From NCBI GenBank assembly GCA_020524245.1, contig JAIVLN010000012.1:1-56568 (forward strand): a stretch of DNA of 56,568 nucleotides. Reading direction: 5' to 3'. This stretch comes from Rossellomorea aquimaris (GTDB taxonomy: Bacteria > Bacillota > Bacilli > Bacillales > Fictibacillaceae). Numbering within the stretch: position 1 is the stretch's first letter; each line of letters starts with the position of its first letter. The position numbers and the translations under genes are program-made. The notes under the pieces are model-generated. The model ran no database searches, was not told where the DNA came from, and saw only the letters and a program-made list of their open reading frames with translations. Positions 1 to 8,522 of the stretch are shown piece by piece.

Positions 1-566
1 CGGGTCTTCTCGTCTTCGGTGACCGCAACAGCAGGGACTTTCAGACCGAGGTCGACACCCATGATGTTGGTGCCCGTATTTTGTTGGGTCGGGATCTCTA
101 TCGAAAACTGAGCGATCCAATTGTGAGCTTTTTTCGTGATGCGGAGGGTTCCACGTTTGTGAGAAGCAAGTTTCGTGAGGATGTCTTGCGTGAAGGTAGC
201 GTTGATGCGAATACGCTTGGATTTTCCGTCTACCATTAATGGTACTGAAACGGATCCATCATCAAACGTGTAGTTCTGATTGTTCCAAAGGATGCAGGGT
301 TTCTTTAAGATGGGGATGATTCGATAGTGGGATTTCTTTGCTTTCCGAAAGACACTTTTTGCATCCCGGATCGCCTGGTTTTTGACAGCACTGGGGAGAG
401 GAGCATTTACATGTTTGGAGGTTTTTCGGGTCGGTTCTTTCGCTTGTATCATTTCCGCTACAAGCGCATTGATTGTGGCAATATACGTGGTGCTCGAGCG
501 ACTCATTAAATCACTTTGATTTTGATTAGGCAACAGTTTCACTTGAACCGTGATCGTCTGTGACAT
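1..566 (-). CDS. tnpB: TnpB-type RNA-guided nuclease / IS200-IS605 accessory protein, truncated by window edge
   Basis: Read on the minus strand from ATG at 566, an open frame of 188 codons runs off the left edge of the window with no stop. It begins MSQTITVQVKLLPNQNQ and reaches MGVDLGLKVPAVAV, with Asp at about residue 172. That is the first RuvC active-site motif (DLGLK.PAVAV) of IS200/IS605 TnpB/OrfB proteins. Family members are usually about 370-400 residues, so roughly the N-terminal half is here. TnpB is an RNA-guided DNA endonuclease that supports persistence of these insertion sequences. No tnpA lies within the visible 566-926 side, so this could be a tnpB-only (IS1341-like) element. 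The RNA-bearing right end would be off the window. Whether the second half and the remaining acidic residues are intact cannot be seen. Confidence 0.85.
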   Translation of the reverse strand, partial: MSQTITVQVKLLPNQNQSDLMSRSSTTYIATINALVAEMIQAKEPTRKTSKHVNAPLPSAVKNQAIRDAKSVFRKAKKSHYRIIPILKKPCILWNNQNYTFDDGSVSVPLMVDGKSKRIRINATFTQDILTKLASHKRGTLRITKKAHNWIAQFSIEIPTQQNTGTNIMGVDLGLKVPAVAVTEDEKT

Positions 567-692
567 GTTTACCCCCTCTTTTTTTGTTCTTCGACATCCC
601 GTTGTTTTGGTTCTTTTTGTGTGCCTATATCCACATTATACCAAACATTCGTTCGTATGAAAAGAAGAAAAGAATGAGTTATTCGCTTTCAT

Positions 693-712
693 CCCACCCC
701 TAAAGGAGTGGG
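693..712. repeat. Subterminal hairpin of IS200/IS605-like element
   Basis: CCCACCCCTAAAGGAGTGGG forms an 8-bp stem (one mispair as DNA, a G-U pair if transcribed on the minus strand) closed by a 4-base loop. It lies about 125 bp upstream of the tnpB start. IS200/IS605 elements end in imperfect subterminal palindromes of this kind instead of inverted terminal repeats, so this is a plausible left-end structure. Confidence 0.5.
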
Positions 713-793
713 CTTTCCCGCTTATTAAAGCTGTAATATTTTCGATTGCAACAACTGTGTGATCCCCTTTTCAATCTGATAATAGGGTCTTCC

Positions 794-829
794 AAAACAA
801 CCATTCACCTTAAGTGATGGTTGTTTTTT
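794..829 (+). terminator. Rho-independent terminator-like hairpin
   Basis: ACAACCATTCAC and GTGATGGTTGT pair around a short AAGGT/CTTAA loop, with one bulged T, followed on the plus strand by TTTTTT. No plus-strand gene precedes it in the window, so it may be left from sequence disrupted by the adjacent element. Confidence 0.45.
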
Positions 830-926
830 CATACCTAATCTATTATCGGTTTATATGTGATTGATTTTGATGCGGAAGCATGGATTCTGTTATATAGGCT
901 ACTATAAAAACACAGGAGGGATATAG

Positions 927-1280
927 ATGAATTCGCAAAATTTATCGGTTGAACAATTTAATCAATTAATCCAACAGTGGAATGGAAAGACCATCAGGAT
1001 TACGAAACAAGAACTTGGGGATCTAGATACAATCATTATGAAACTGGACGAGATCTCTTACTCAAAGGACACGAGCAGAATTGACGATTATGTACCGATG
1101 CACTCCATTCATTTCAATGGTACAGGCACTACTGAGACAGATGTACAACAAGTACAGCTATTACCATCATCGTATTATGAAATTCCTTTAGAGGATTCGA
1201 CTCAATATCAATATGATCAGGATCGATTTTCTCTTGTCACGGAACGTGGAACGTACACCATTGAGCTGTTTGAAACGTAA
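927..1280 (+). CDS. Hypothetical protein, 117 aa
   Basis: An ATG at 927 follows AGGAGGG with a good spacing, so this is a real gene by translation signals. The protein is acidic, has no membrane segment or signal peptide, and starts with a short helical region (MNSQNLSVEQFNQLIQQW). The rest is rich in Thr, Tyr and Asp and looks beta-rich. I do not recognise a family. It stands alone on the plus strand, tail to tail with the DUF454 gene (3 bp between stops), and against the direction of most genes in this arm. Function unknown. Confidence 0.65.
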   Translation: MNSQNLSVEQFNQLIQQWNGKTIRITKQELGDLDTIIMKLDEISYSKDTSRIDDYVPMHSIHFNGTGTTETDVQQVQLLPSSYYEIPLEDSTQYQYDQDRFSLVTERGTYTIELFET

Positions 1281-1282
1281 AA

Positions 1283-1693
1283 TCAGTACTGCTTTTGCTG
1301 GTATTTATTATGCTGATCTGTTTTCAACGTTTTAGCCATAAGGATGAGGACCGTGAAAAAGCATGCACCGAATATGAATCCAATCCTTAAGAACAGATTT
1401 GGTGCTATAAAAATCGCGGAGTACAGCATAGAAAACCAGATCATGACGAGCATCATCAATTTTGCTTTTACCGGGATACCATTCCCCGCTTTATAATTTT
1501 GGATATAGGAACCGAACCACTTATTTGTCATCAACCATTTGTACAGCCGCTCCGAACTTCTTACATAACAGGCAGCTGTTAACAACAGAAAAGGGGTGGT
1601 AGGAATGAGAGGCAATACAATTCCTACAATCCCTAGAAATAATGAAATGGTCCCGACTATGACAAGTGCAATCTTAATGATCTGCTGCATCAT
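1283..1693 (-). CDS. DUF454 (YbaN-type) inner membrane protein
   Basis: 136 aa. The N-terminal half carries the family signature: a membrane segment leading into LGIVGIVLPLIPTTPFLLLTA, then the basic CYVRSSERLYKWLMTNKWFG and an N-x-GIPVK-AK stretch. Two further hydrophobic segments fill the C-terminal half (about residues 78-115). This matches the small membrane family DUF454/YbaN, whose biochemical role is unknown. It starts 19 bp after the stop of the Nudix gene on the same strand, so the two are probably co-transcribed. Confidence 0.8.
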   Translation of the reverse strand: MMQQIIKIALVIVGTISLFLGIVGIVLPLIPTTPFLLLTAACYVRSSERLYKWLMTNKWFGSYIQNYKAGNGIPVKAKLMMLVMIWFSMLYSAIFIAPNLFLRIGFIFGACFFTVLILMAKTLKTDQHNKYQQKQY

Positions 1694-1712
1694 TCATTCA
1701 CCTCGAACGTTC

Positions 1713-2333
1713 TTATCCTTTCAGCATTTGCACAAAATGATAGATTACTCTCGCGGTCAAACCCCATATGACCTTTCCTTCGTATAAGTAAAAGTACTCT
1801 TCGAATGCTCTCGTTGACCAATCGTAGTCCTCACCACCAGGAATAAGATCAAAAGGGAAATCCTCGCTAGGCTTAACCTCGAAGTGGACACGATGTACCT
1901 CAGGTTGATGGTTCATAAAGAAGGAAAGGGGTACAGTAAAGACTTCAGCCACCTCTTCTGGATTAGGATCCAATTTGGTGTCATCGCACTCCAACAATCC
2001 TACGAACGTATTCAATACCATGCCGAAAGGTGAAATCATGTAATCGAAAGGATACACATGCGTAATGGATCTTCTCGCTATTCTCAACTCTTCCATCGCT
2101 TCCCTTACGGCTGTAAATTGAACGTTCTCATCTTCAGGATCCACTCTTCCTCCTGGGAAACAAATTTCTCCAGGCTGCCTCCTGAGTTTTTGTGATCTGA
2201 CTTCAAACAGAACGTGTAAGCCATCTTCTTTTTCAAGAATCGGAATCAGGATAGAATACTGCAACTGTTTGCTGTTCCCCAGTATGGATGGTGTATGGTT
2301 TTTCGCTTTTTCTATCAAATCTTTTGTATTCAT
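1713..2333 (-). CDS. Nudix hydrolase, CoA pyrophosphatase (NudL/YeaB) type
   Basis: 206 aa. The region VLFEVRSQKLRRQPGEICFPGG (residues about 41-62) matches the UPF0035 signature that precedes the Nudix box in coenzyme A diphosphatases. The box follows: GGRVDPED, then REAMEEL at residues 77-83, whose glutamates bind the catalytic metal. The spacing between the Gly-Gly and the REA..EE parts is two residues longer than the minimal Nudix consensus, as is common in this subfamily. Members hydrolyse CoA or oxidised CoA to 3',5'-ADP and phosphopantetheine. Substrate is inferred from the family signature, not shown here. Confidence 0.85.
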   Translation of the reverse strand: MNTKDLIEKAKNHTPSILGNSKQLQYSILIPILEKEDGLHVLFEVRSQKLRRQPGEICFPGGRVDPEDENVQFTAVREAMEELRIARRSITHVYPFDYMISPFGMVLNTFVGLLECDDTKLDPNPEEVAEVFTVPLSFFMNHQPEVHRVHFEVKPSEDFPFDLIPGGEDYDWSTRAFEEYFYLYEGKVIWGLTARVIYHFVQMLKG

Positions 2334-2392
2334 ACACGTACCTCTTGTGTGATTTTCTATTAGTATAACAAATCCTCATCTCACATTTATGT

Positions 2393-3067
2393 TTACAGGT
2401 TTTCAGAAAGGTTCAGGACTCCCTTTTCATCTACACAGACCGTCTTTCCACCTCTCAATTCAACCGTTACCGGGTATGTGTCCGATACATGATGGGAAAA
2501 GAACCACGTTCTCCCTTTTGGACCTAGTAAAAAGTAAGCTTTTGGATCTCCAATAAAGTTCAATGTGTCTTCTTCCAGAGGACCTTCTCCTAGAAAGTCG
2601 AATCCATGAGACAATAGTTTCTCCCCATCTGTTAAAACATCGTCTACTGTAAGATTGATCTCACTAATGGTAATGACCTTATTAATGGTAAAAGGTTCAT
2701 TCTCGGTTCTGTAGGCGTTCCGTGCGATGATTTCCACAACATTACCTGCAGGGTCATGGAAATAAAATGAATGTGCATCGAGAAACTTGAAATAAACTTC
2801 ATCGTCATTTCCCTCTTTATTTAGCTCCACCTTGGAACGAAACCAATTTTTCGCTTCTATAAAATGATTACCAGCAATGGTGAACGCAAAATGATAAATC
2901 GGCTTCGAGTTATGGAAACCGTCTTTAAATGAGAGTTGACTGCTCCCAATCTGGAGGACGATTTCATCTGAGCTTTCATATTCCAAGGGAAATCCTAATT
3001 TCCCTACGTAAAATTCTTTTAGCTTTTGAAGCTGGTTCGTGTATATTTCTACTTTATCAAGGTGGAT
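2393..3067 (-). CDS. VOC/glyoxalase-fold protein, with a non-standard or lost start codon
   Basis: Two VOC (beta-alpha-beta-beta-beta) modules are visible: HLDKVEIYTNQLQKLKEFYVGKLGF through DPAGNVVEIIARN, then VITISEINLTVDDV onward. The first conventional start in frame is TTG at 2986. However, the frame is open further upstream and encodes the expected first strand and helix (VEIYT..L..LKEFYVGKLGF), so the protein must begin earlier. AAAGGAG at 3083-3077 is a good ribosome site, and 9 bases after it lies ATC (3067-3065) followed by His-Leu-Asp-Lys-Val, exactly where relatives have Met. Either ATC is used, or the ATG has mutated. Starting at 2986 gives 197 aa; starting at 3067 gives 224 aa. 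Metal ligands and substrate are not assignable. Confidence 0.7.
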   Translation of the reverse strand: MHLDKVEIYTNQLQKLKEFYVGKLGFPLEYESSDEIVLQIGSSQLSFKDGFHNSKPIYHFAFTIAGNHFIEAKNWFRSKVELNKEGNDDEVYFKFLDAHSFYFHDPAGNVVEIIARNAYRTENEPFTINKVITISEINLTVDDVLTDGEKLLSHGFDFLGEGPLEEDTLNFIGDPKAYFLLGPKGRTWFFSHHVSDTYPVTVELRGGKTVCVDEKGVLNLSENL

Positions 3068-3110
3068 GTTGAACAGCTCCTTTCGACTTTGGATTCAATC
3101 AATATCTATG

Positions 3111-3145
3111 AAAAAGAACCTTCCACTAGTCGAAGGTTCTTTCTC
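3111..3145 (-). terminator. Terminator downstream of mqo
   Basis: GAACCTTC and GAAGGTTC pair around CACTAGTC. On the minus strand the hairpin is followed by TTTTTC. It lies between the mqo stop (3161) and the VOC gene and should separate the two transcripts. Confidence 0.8.
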
Positions 3146-3160
3146 TGTTCCCATGTACTT

Positions 3161-4663
3161 TTAGCTGTAAACCGCTTCTTCTTTTTCAATCAGGCCAAGC
3201 GTCTGTGCTGTTGTAGAATGAATCTCCTTGATCAGTTCAGGGTTGCCCACTAATGAGACACCATAAGATGGAATCATTTCTTTTATTTTCGGCTCCCACT
3301 CAGATAATTGTTCTGGGAAGCATCTTTCTAATACTTCAAGCATGACTTGAACGGCAGTGGAAGCTCCTGGTGAAGCGCCGAGCAATGCTGCGATTGATCC
3401 GTCAGCTGCACTGACGACTTCTGTTCCGAATTGTAGCGTTCCTTTACCGCTTTCTGTATCTTTAATGATTTGTACACGTTGACCAGCAACTACGATATCC
3501 CAATCTTCGCTCTTTGCATTCGGGATAAACTCACGCAACTCTTCCATGCGCTTTTCCTTTGATAAAGTTACTTGCTCTATCAAATATTTTGTCAGCCCCA
3601 GCTCTTTGACCCCAGCTGAAATCATCGTTAAGAGATTGCTCGGTTTTACAGAACCGAACAGATCAAAGTTGGATCCTGATTTCAAAAACTTCGGTGAGAA
3701 ACCGGCAAACGGTCCGAACAGCAACGACTTCTTGTTGTCGATGTATCTCGTATCGAGATGCGGTACAGACATTGGTGGAGCGCCAACTTTTGCTTTGCCG
3801 TACACTTTCGCCTCGTGTTGCTCGACGACTTCAGGATTATTGCAGACCATGAACAGCCCGCTTACCGGGAAGCCTCCAATTTGTTTCGATTCAGGAATAC
3901 CCGTCTTTTGAAGTAGAGGGAGACTTCCACCTCCACCGCCGATAAAGACGAAATTCGCTGTGTGATATTCGATCTTACCACCATCGATATCTTTCACTTT
4001 CACTTCCCAAGTGCCATCGCTCGTCTGCTTGAGGTCTTCTACACTATGTTTATAGTGGATGTCTACGTTTTCATTTTCCAAATGGTCAAACAACAATCGA
4101 GTTAACGCTCCAAAATTGACATCGGTTCCTGAGTCGATTTTAGTAGCAGCCATCGGTTCATCCATTTTACGACCTTCCATAATCAGTGGTAGCCACTCCA
4201 TCAACTTTTCAGGGTCATCGGAAAATTCCATCCCTTTAAAAAGCGGGTTAGCTGAAAGCGCTTTATATCGCCTTTTCAAAAAATCGACGTTTTGCTCACC
4301 GTGAACCAGACTCATATGAGGCAGTGGCATAATGAAATCCTGTGGATTCTCAATCAGTCCTCTATTAACAAGATAAGACCAAAATTGCCTAGATACCTGG
4401 AATTGTTCATTCACTTTAATCGCTTTGCTAATATCAATTGAGCCATCCGGCTTTTCATTCGTATAGTTAAGCTCGCAAAGGGCAGCATGTCCTGTACCCG
4501 CGTTATTCCATTCGTTCGAGCTTTCTTCGCCTGAACTAGAGAGTTTTTCAAACACTTTAATTTCCCATTCAGGTACTAACTCTTTTAATAAAGATCCTAA
4601 AGTCGCGCTCATGACTCCAGCACCAATTAAGATAACGTCTGTTTTTTTCTGCAAGTTGCTCAT
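3161..4663 (-). CDS. mqo: Malate:quinone oxidoreductase
   Basis: About 500 aa. The start is set at the ATG at 4663 ([14 protein letters not shown]), the usual family N-terminus, with AAGG upstream. Longer forms from ATGs at 4690 or 4672 are possible but lack family support. The Rossmann FAD motif [14 protein letters not shown] is at about residues 10-23, followed by [20 protein letters not shown], a hallmark of Mqo. The C-terminal [11 protein letters not shown]-like segment ([13 protein letters not shown]) is also present. Mqo is a membrane-associated, FAD-dependent enzyme that oxidises malate to oxaloacetate and passes electrons to quinone. Length is normal and no key motif is missing. It is a single-gene transcript with terminators on both sides. 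Confidence 0.95.
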   Translation of the reverse strand: MSNLQKKTDVILIGAGVMSATLGSLLKELVPEWEIKVFEKLSSSGEESSNEWNNAGTGHAALCELNYTNEKPDGSIDISKAIKVNEQFQVSRQFWSYLVNRGLIENPQDFIMPLPHMSLVHGEQNVDFLKRRYKALSANPLFKGMEFSDDPEKLMEWLPLIMEGRKMDEPMAATKIDSGTDVNFGALTRLLFDHLENENVDIHYKHSVEDLKQTSDGTWEVKVKDIDGGKIEYHTANFVFIGGGGGSLPLLQKTGIPESKQIGGFPVSGLFMVCNNPEVVEQHEAKVYGKAKVGAPPMSVPHLDTRYIDNKKSLLFGPFAGFSPKFLKSGSNFDLFGSVKPSNLLTMISAGVKELGLTKYLIEQVTLSKEKRMEELREFIPNAKSEDWDIVVAGQRVQIIKDTESGKGTLQFGTEVVSAADGSIAALLGASPGASTAVQVMLEVLERCFPEQLSEWEPKIKEMIPSYGVSLVGNPELIKEIHSTTAQTLGLIEKEEAVYS

Positions 4664-4976
4664 GCTCATCATCCTTATCTTTTTTTGCATAAAAAGAATA
4701 GGCGCTCCTGATTAGATGTTGAATGTAGGTCGAAACTTAGGAACACACCTTTTCGATCTTCAATCTATTAAAATTCATTATTATTCAAAAAAGTACTATT
4801 ATCTGATAATTATACACTATTTTGGGCTGGCAAAAAAGGTAAGACTATGGATATTGTCCTAGAAACAAACAAAAACCAAGGTCTCATACAAATGGGAGAG
4901 CATGACCTTGGTTTCGTATAAAAACAAGGCAACCCCTTATATGTATATCATTTGGGATTGCCATACGTTTCTATTC
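4664..4976. other. Intergenic region upstream of mqo
   Basis: Just over 300 bases holding the mqo 5' region and the terminator at 4871-4915. Apart from that hairpin it is AT-rich, and I see no gene, operator or repeat. Confidence 0.6.
4871..4915 (-). terminator. Terminator downstream of the 58-aa gene
   Basis: AAACCAAGGTC and GACCTTGGTTT pair around a loop of about 20 bases that includes CTCAT/GAGAG pairing. It lies downstream of the small minus-strand gene ending at 4977. Confidence 0.65.
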
Positions 4977-5153
4977 TCATCTATGTCTTTTTTTTATTTT
5001 ATGATAGGATTTAGTCTTCCTCATATGCTTTTGCAGCTCATCAAGCGGGATGTGATCAAGAAAATGTCCGTCTTCTCGAAACATCTCCTCGAAATCTAAC
5101 TCATAATTTAACGGCTTCTTTGGCACATTCTTGCTGACTCTTATTTTCGGCAT
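4977..5153 (-). CDS. Small basic hypothetical protein, 58 aa
   Basis: The start is chosen at the ATG at 5153 because GGAGGTGG lies 4-12 bases upstream of it. The longer 72-aa reading begins inside that ribosome site and is unlikely. The protein begins MPKIRVSKNVPKKPLNYELD, has an acidic middle (DFEEMFREDGHFLDH) and ends in a strongly basic tail (KHMRKTKSYHKIKKRHR). No membrane segment is present. I do not recognise the family. Charge pattern alone would fit a nucleic-acid- or ribosome-associated peptide, but that is speculation. Confidence 0.6.
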   Translation of the reverse strand: MPKIRVSKNVPKKPLNYELDFEEMFREDGHFLDHIPLDELQKHMRKTKSYHKIKKRHR

Positions 5154-5314
5154 CCGTCCACCTCCAAAAAATCTTGAACTGTAACCACCGAACAAGCTCC
5201 ATCACTACAAACAACATGAAGTGCTTTTAACCATTTTTATGAGTGATCAATAAAATTATTCACATCATTTTATAACTGCGTAACATGGTGTATATATGTA
5301 ACGATCATAACAGC

Positions 5315-5345
5315 AAAAACCAACCACAATGTATGGTTGGTTTTT
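5315..5345 (-). terminator. Terminator of the aldehyde dehydrogenase-DUF779 operon
   Basis: AAAAACCAACCA and TGGTTGGTTTTT form a perfect 12-bp stem around CAATGTA, 13 bp downstream of the DUF779 stop on the minus strand. Confidence 0.85.
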
Positions 5346-5358
5346 GTCTAGCTATTAC

Positions 5359-5676
5359 CTATTTAATGATAAACATCATTTCATCTGTAGCCTCTAAGGA
5401 GAACACACCGCTTTTGCCTTTGACGATATCGACAATCATCTTGGTATGCTGAAGATAGTCTAGTTGTCGTTTGTCCATGTAATACGGACAACCTCCAATT
5501 GTACCGATTTGTATATCATCTTCACCTAAGATGAGGTCCCCTTCTTGCAAACAGATTGGAGCCGTTCCATTGCAACATCCCATAGATTGATGAAAAATGA
5601 TTTGACCATATTTCGTCTTTAAGTATTGAATATATTCCAACGCTTTAGACGTGGCTACAATCATTTGTTCTTCCAT
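5359..5676 (-). CDS. DUF779 protein, partner of acetaldehyde dehydrogenase
   Basis: 105 aa, starting one base after the aldehyde dehydrogenase stop, so the pair is a translationally close operon. It carries the family's cysteine cluster GCCNGTAPIC and a later GGCPYYMD, suggesting a metal or redox site. DUF779 proteins are recurrently found next to ExaC/AldA-type aldehyde dehydrogenases. Their exact role is unknown. The neighbour is the main clue: a probable accessory factor for that enzyme. Confidence 0.85.
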   Translation of the reverse strand: MEEQMIVATSKALEYIQYLKTKYGQIIFHQSMGCCNGTAPICLQEGDLILGEDDIQIGTIGGCPYYMDKRQLDYLQHTKMIVDIVKGKSGVFSLEATDEMMFIIK

Positions 5677-5677
5677 T

Positions 5678-7198
5678 TTAAAAGAATCCTAATGCCTTTG
5701 GGCTGTAACTAACGAGTAGGTTCTTTGTTTGTTGATAATGAGAAAGCATCATCTTGTGGTTTTCTCTTCCAATACCAGACATTTTATATCCACCAAATGC
5801 AGCATGTGCAGGATATTGGTGATAACAGTTCGTCCAAACACGTCCTGCTTCAATTGCTCTTCCAAAACGGTACGCCGTATTCATATCACGGGTCCACACA
5901 CCAGCACCCAAACCGAATAACGTATCGTTCGCAATAGATAATGCCTCTTCTTTAGTTTTGAATGTCGTAACCGCTAGAACTGGTCCGAAAATTTCTTCTT
6001 GGAAAATGCGCATACTGTTATCGCCTTTAAATACAGTTGGTTGTACGTAGTATCCACCTTCTTGATCGCCATCAAGCACTTTTTGACCGCCACCAACTAA
6101 TAATTCAGCGCCTTCCTCTTTACCGATGTTGATGTAAGAGAGAATTTTGTCTAGTTGTTCTGCAGACGCTTGTGCACCGATCATTGTATCTGTGTCCAGA
6201 GGATTTCCTTGTTTAATTTGTTTTACACGCTCAATCGCTTTTTCCATGAATCGATCATAGATCGACTCCTGCACTAATGCTCTAGAAGGACAAGTACAAA
6301 CTTCTCCTTGGTTCAAAGCAAACATAACGAATCCTTCTACTGCTTTATCTAAATAATCATCATCTTGAGCCATAACATCCTCAAAGAAAATATTCGGTGA
6401 TTTTCCACCAAGTTCTAATGTTACCGGCACAATATTTTGTGAAGCGTATTGCATGATTAGTCGTCCTGTAGTTGTTTCTCCTGTGAACGCTACTTTTCCA
6501 ACACGCTTGCTTGAAGCAAGAGGCTTTCCAGCTTCTGCACCAAAGCCATGGACAATATTTAATACACCTTTAGGAAGGATATCTTGGATTAATTCCATAA
6601 GAACCATGATGGAAGCAGGTGTTTGTTCCGCTGGTTTTAACACGATACAGTTCCCCGCTGCAAGTGCAGGCGCAATCTTCCAAGCTGCCATCAAAATTGG
6701 GAAGTTCCAAGGGATGATTTGTGCGACTACACCAATCGGCTCATTGAAGTGGTAAGATACTGTATCTTCGTCTAGCTCTGCAAGTGAACCTTCTTCTCCA
6801 CGAATACAACCTGCAAAATAACGGAAGTGGTCAAGCGCTAGTGGAATGTCCGCCGCTAATGTTTCACGAACAGGCTTTCCGTTATCCCATGTTTCTGCTA
6901 CAGCGAGCAATTCTAAGTTTTCTTCCATGCGATCCGCAATCTTATTAAGAATGATCGCTCTTTCTGCCGGAGAGGTTTTACCCCAAGCAGCTTTCGCACC
7001 GTGCGCTGCATCTAAAGCTAATTCAACATCTTCTTCATTTGAACGAGCTACTTCACAGAAAACTTCACCTGTTACAGGTGTCTTATTTTCAAAGTATTGA
7101 CCTTTTACCGGAGCAACAAATTCACCATTGATAAAGTTATCGTACTTCGCTTTAAACTGAACAATGGAATCCGGTGTGTTTGGATTTTGATATAACAT
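5678..7198 (-). CDS. NAD-dependent aldehyde dehydrogenase, acetaldehyde (ExaC/AldA) type
   Basis: 506 aa, normal length. ALDH landmarks are in order: [21 protein letters not shown], the nucleotide-loop motif FTGETTTGR, the general base Glu262 in LELGGKSPN and the catalytic Cys301 in [11 protein letters not shown]. The near-adjacent second cysteine (Cys303) and the [11 protein letters not shown] tail are typical of bacterial acetaldehyde dehydrogenases. It oxidises aldehydes, probably acetaldehyde, to the acid with NAD+. It is followed directly by a DUF779 gene. GGAGGGAAA precedes the ATG. A cre-like site and a palindrome lie in the 5' region (separate entries), suggesting carbon-catabolite control and a specific regulator. 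Confidence 0.93.
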   Translation of the reverse strand: MLYQNPNTPDSIVQFKAKYDNFINGEFVAPVKGQYFENKTPVTGEVFCEVARSNEEDVELALDAAHGAKAAWGKTSPAERAIILNKIADRMEENLELLAVAETWDNGKPVRETLAADIPLALDHFRYFAGCIRGEEGSLAELDEDTVSYHFNEPIGVVAQIIPWNFPILMAAWKIAPALAAGNCIVLKPAEQTPASIMVLMELIQDILPKGVLNIVHGFGAEAGKPLASSKRVGKVAFTGETTTGRLIMQYASQNIVPVTLELGGKSPNIFFEDVMAQDDDYLDKAVEGFVMFALNQGEVCTCPSRALVQESIYDRFMEKAIERVKQIKQGNPLDTDTMIGAQASAEQLDKILSYINIGKEEGAELLVGGGQKVLDGDQEGGYYVQPTVFKGDNSMRIFQEEIFGPVLAVTTFKTKEEALSIANDTLFGLGAGVWTRDMNTAYRFGRAIEAGRVWTNCYHQYPAHAAFGGYKMSGIGRENHKMMLSHYQQTKNLLVSYSPKALGFF

Positions 7199-7234
7199 GA
7201 TATCTTTCCCTCCAAGAGTTTAATTTAGTATGTA

Positions 7235-7254
7235 TTTACTATGAAAATAGTAAA
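7235..7254. promoter_or_regulatory. 20-bp palindrome upstream of the aldehyde dehydrogenase gene
   Basis: TTTACTAT-GAAA-ATAGTAAA is a perfect 8-bp inverted repeat about 37 bp upstream of the start codon. A looser TACTAT/ATAGTA pair recurs at 7301-7323. This arrangement suggests an operator for a dimeric regulator. The regulator is not identified. Confidence 0.5.
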
Positions 7255-7257
7255 AAA

Positions 7258-7271
7258 TGAGAGCGCTTTCT
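7258..7271 (-). promoter_or_regulatory. cre-like catabolite control site
   Basis: On the gene strand this reads AGAAAGCGCTCTCA, one mismatch (first base) from the Bacillus CcpA consensus TGNAANCGNWNNCA. It lies about 60 bp upstream of the aldehyde dehydrogenase start, where CcpA would affect transcription. Confidence 0.55.
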
Positions 7272-7369
7272 ATTTTATGTCGAAAAAAAAGGAAAAACAA
7301 TACTATATTATTTTCAAATAGTAGAATATACTGTAGTTTTGCACTTAAATGAAACTAGAGTAACCATAT

Positions 7370-7403
7370 AAAGCCTATTGCAAGTCAAACTGCAATAGGC
7401 TTT
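7370..7403 (-). terminator. Terminator downstream of the GNAT gene
   Basis: AAAGCCTATTGCA and TGCAATAGGCTTT form a perfect 13-bp stem around AGTCAAAC, about 60 bp beyond the GNAT stop. Confidence 0.8.
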
Positions 7404-7461
7404 AGTGTTAATGTATTTACTTATAGTAACGCTCCCGTGATAATTGTAGGGGTAAAGTATT

Positions 7462-8250
7462 TTACCGTCCTTGTAACCCCTTAATACTTTTCCCATCTAA
7501 AAAAGCATGACCGGTCTGTAAGGTAAGTATCGTATTAAATCCATAGCGACTATACACCTTTTCAACTCGTTCATTGATCGGGTGAACCCATAATTTTTCT
7601 AGCTGTTGGTTTTGAGCTTCTTTTTGTATGTGTTGGAGTATCAAGCCGATTAATCCTTTTCCTCTATACTCTTTAATTGTGGCGACACTTTCTACTCTCC
7701 CTTGATCGCCATGAACAAACAAGCATGCTGTGGAACAAGGTTTTCCGTTATATTTTAATAAATAATGCGTGTACCGATCATCGTTGAATTCAGTTTCAAA
7801 TGCCTTTTCGCGAACGGCTTTCCCTCCAAATTCTTTTATCTGGCACTCCACCCATAAGGCATCGTGATAATTCTTACTGGTTACTTTCTCTATCGTGACA
7901 TCATGATTTAAGGGTAACCGTGTTAATTCTTTATTCCATAGCTGAATTGGCTGCGAAAAGTCTTCATACTGAAAGTCATTCTCTTTTAATAAAGCAATAA
8001 AATTCGTCAAAGACTCAACGTTATATAAATAAAATCTAGGAGTAATATTCAACGCTTCATAAAATGAAATGACCTCATCAATCACTTTTTCAGGGTGGTC
8101 AGGTGGTTCACTTACATGTGCATGGTTTGCATCATATAAGTTTGGCTGTTGCTCGTTCCAAAACAATGCACCCCACCTTTGATCTTGTTTATTTGAAAAG
8201 GACTGTAAAAGTGCAAAGTTTAGTTCTTCAATCTGTTTTATTAAATCCAT
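7462..8250 (-). CDS. GNAT family N-acetyltransferase
   Basis: 262 aa. The acetyl-CoA-binding motif A is seen as VESVATIKEYRGKGLIGLIL at about residues 185-205, followed by the motif-B-like KLWVHPINERVEKVYSRYGF. The N-terminal half (about 120 residues) is a second, degenerate GNAT-like half or a distinct domain. Acceptor substrate is unknown. It is monocistronic, bounded by a terminator downstream and by the divergent dus gene upstream. Confidence 0.8.
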   Translation of the reverse strand: MDLIKQIEELNFALLQSFSNKQDQRWGALFWNEQQPNLYDANHAHVSEPPDHPEKVIDEVISFYEALNITPRFYLYNVESLTNFIALLKENDFQYEDFSQPIQLWNKELTRLPLNHDVTIEKVTSKNYHDALWVECQIKEFGGKAVREKAFETEFNDDRYTHYLLKYNGKPCSTACLFVHGDQGRVESVATIKEYRGKGLIGLILQHIQKEAQNQQLEKLWVHPINERVEKVYSRYGFNTILTLQTGHAFLDGKSIKGLQGR

Positions 8251-8522
8251 TGTATACCGCCTATTCTTTTATTTTTTTCTATTCTATCATTGCAGGCGAT
8301 GCTGTCATAACTCCTATGTATGCAATATTCGTATAGCAAGAATCATTTGGGATAATCTGGGTTAAGGTAACATGACTCATTCCCTTGCACTTTTCGTGTA
8401 ATACTATTAAAGTATATAATGGTTGAAATCTAACCTAAATGTTAATAGATATAAGATTGAGATATATTCGCTTTTTAATTTTGGAAATAAATTTTCCATT
8501 AAGGAAAGGGTTCAGATATACT

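Larger units (their letters stand above)
567..926. other. Intergenic stretch holding the probable left end of the TnpB element
   Basis: 360 bases without a gene. It contains the hairpin at 693-712 and the terminator-like hairpin at 794-829. From about 730 the sequence loses the element-like composition, so the left boundary of the insertion sequence probably lies near the CTTATTAAAG at 721-730. The exact boundary is not proven. Confidence 0.4.

Noticed and set aside
7314-7496. 60-aa minus-strand frame between the GNAT and aldehyde dehydrogenase genes
   Set aside because: It overlaps the GNAT 3' end and runs through the GNAT terminator hairpin; no ribosome site.
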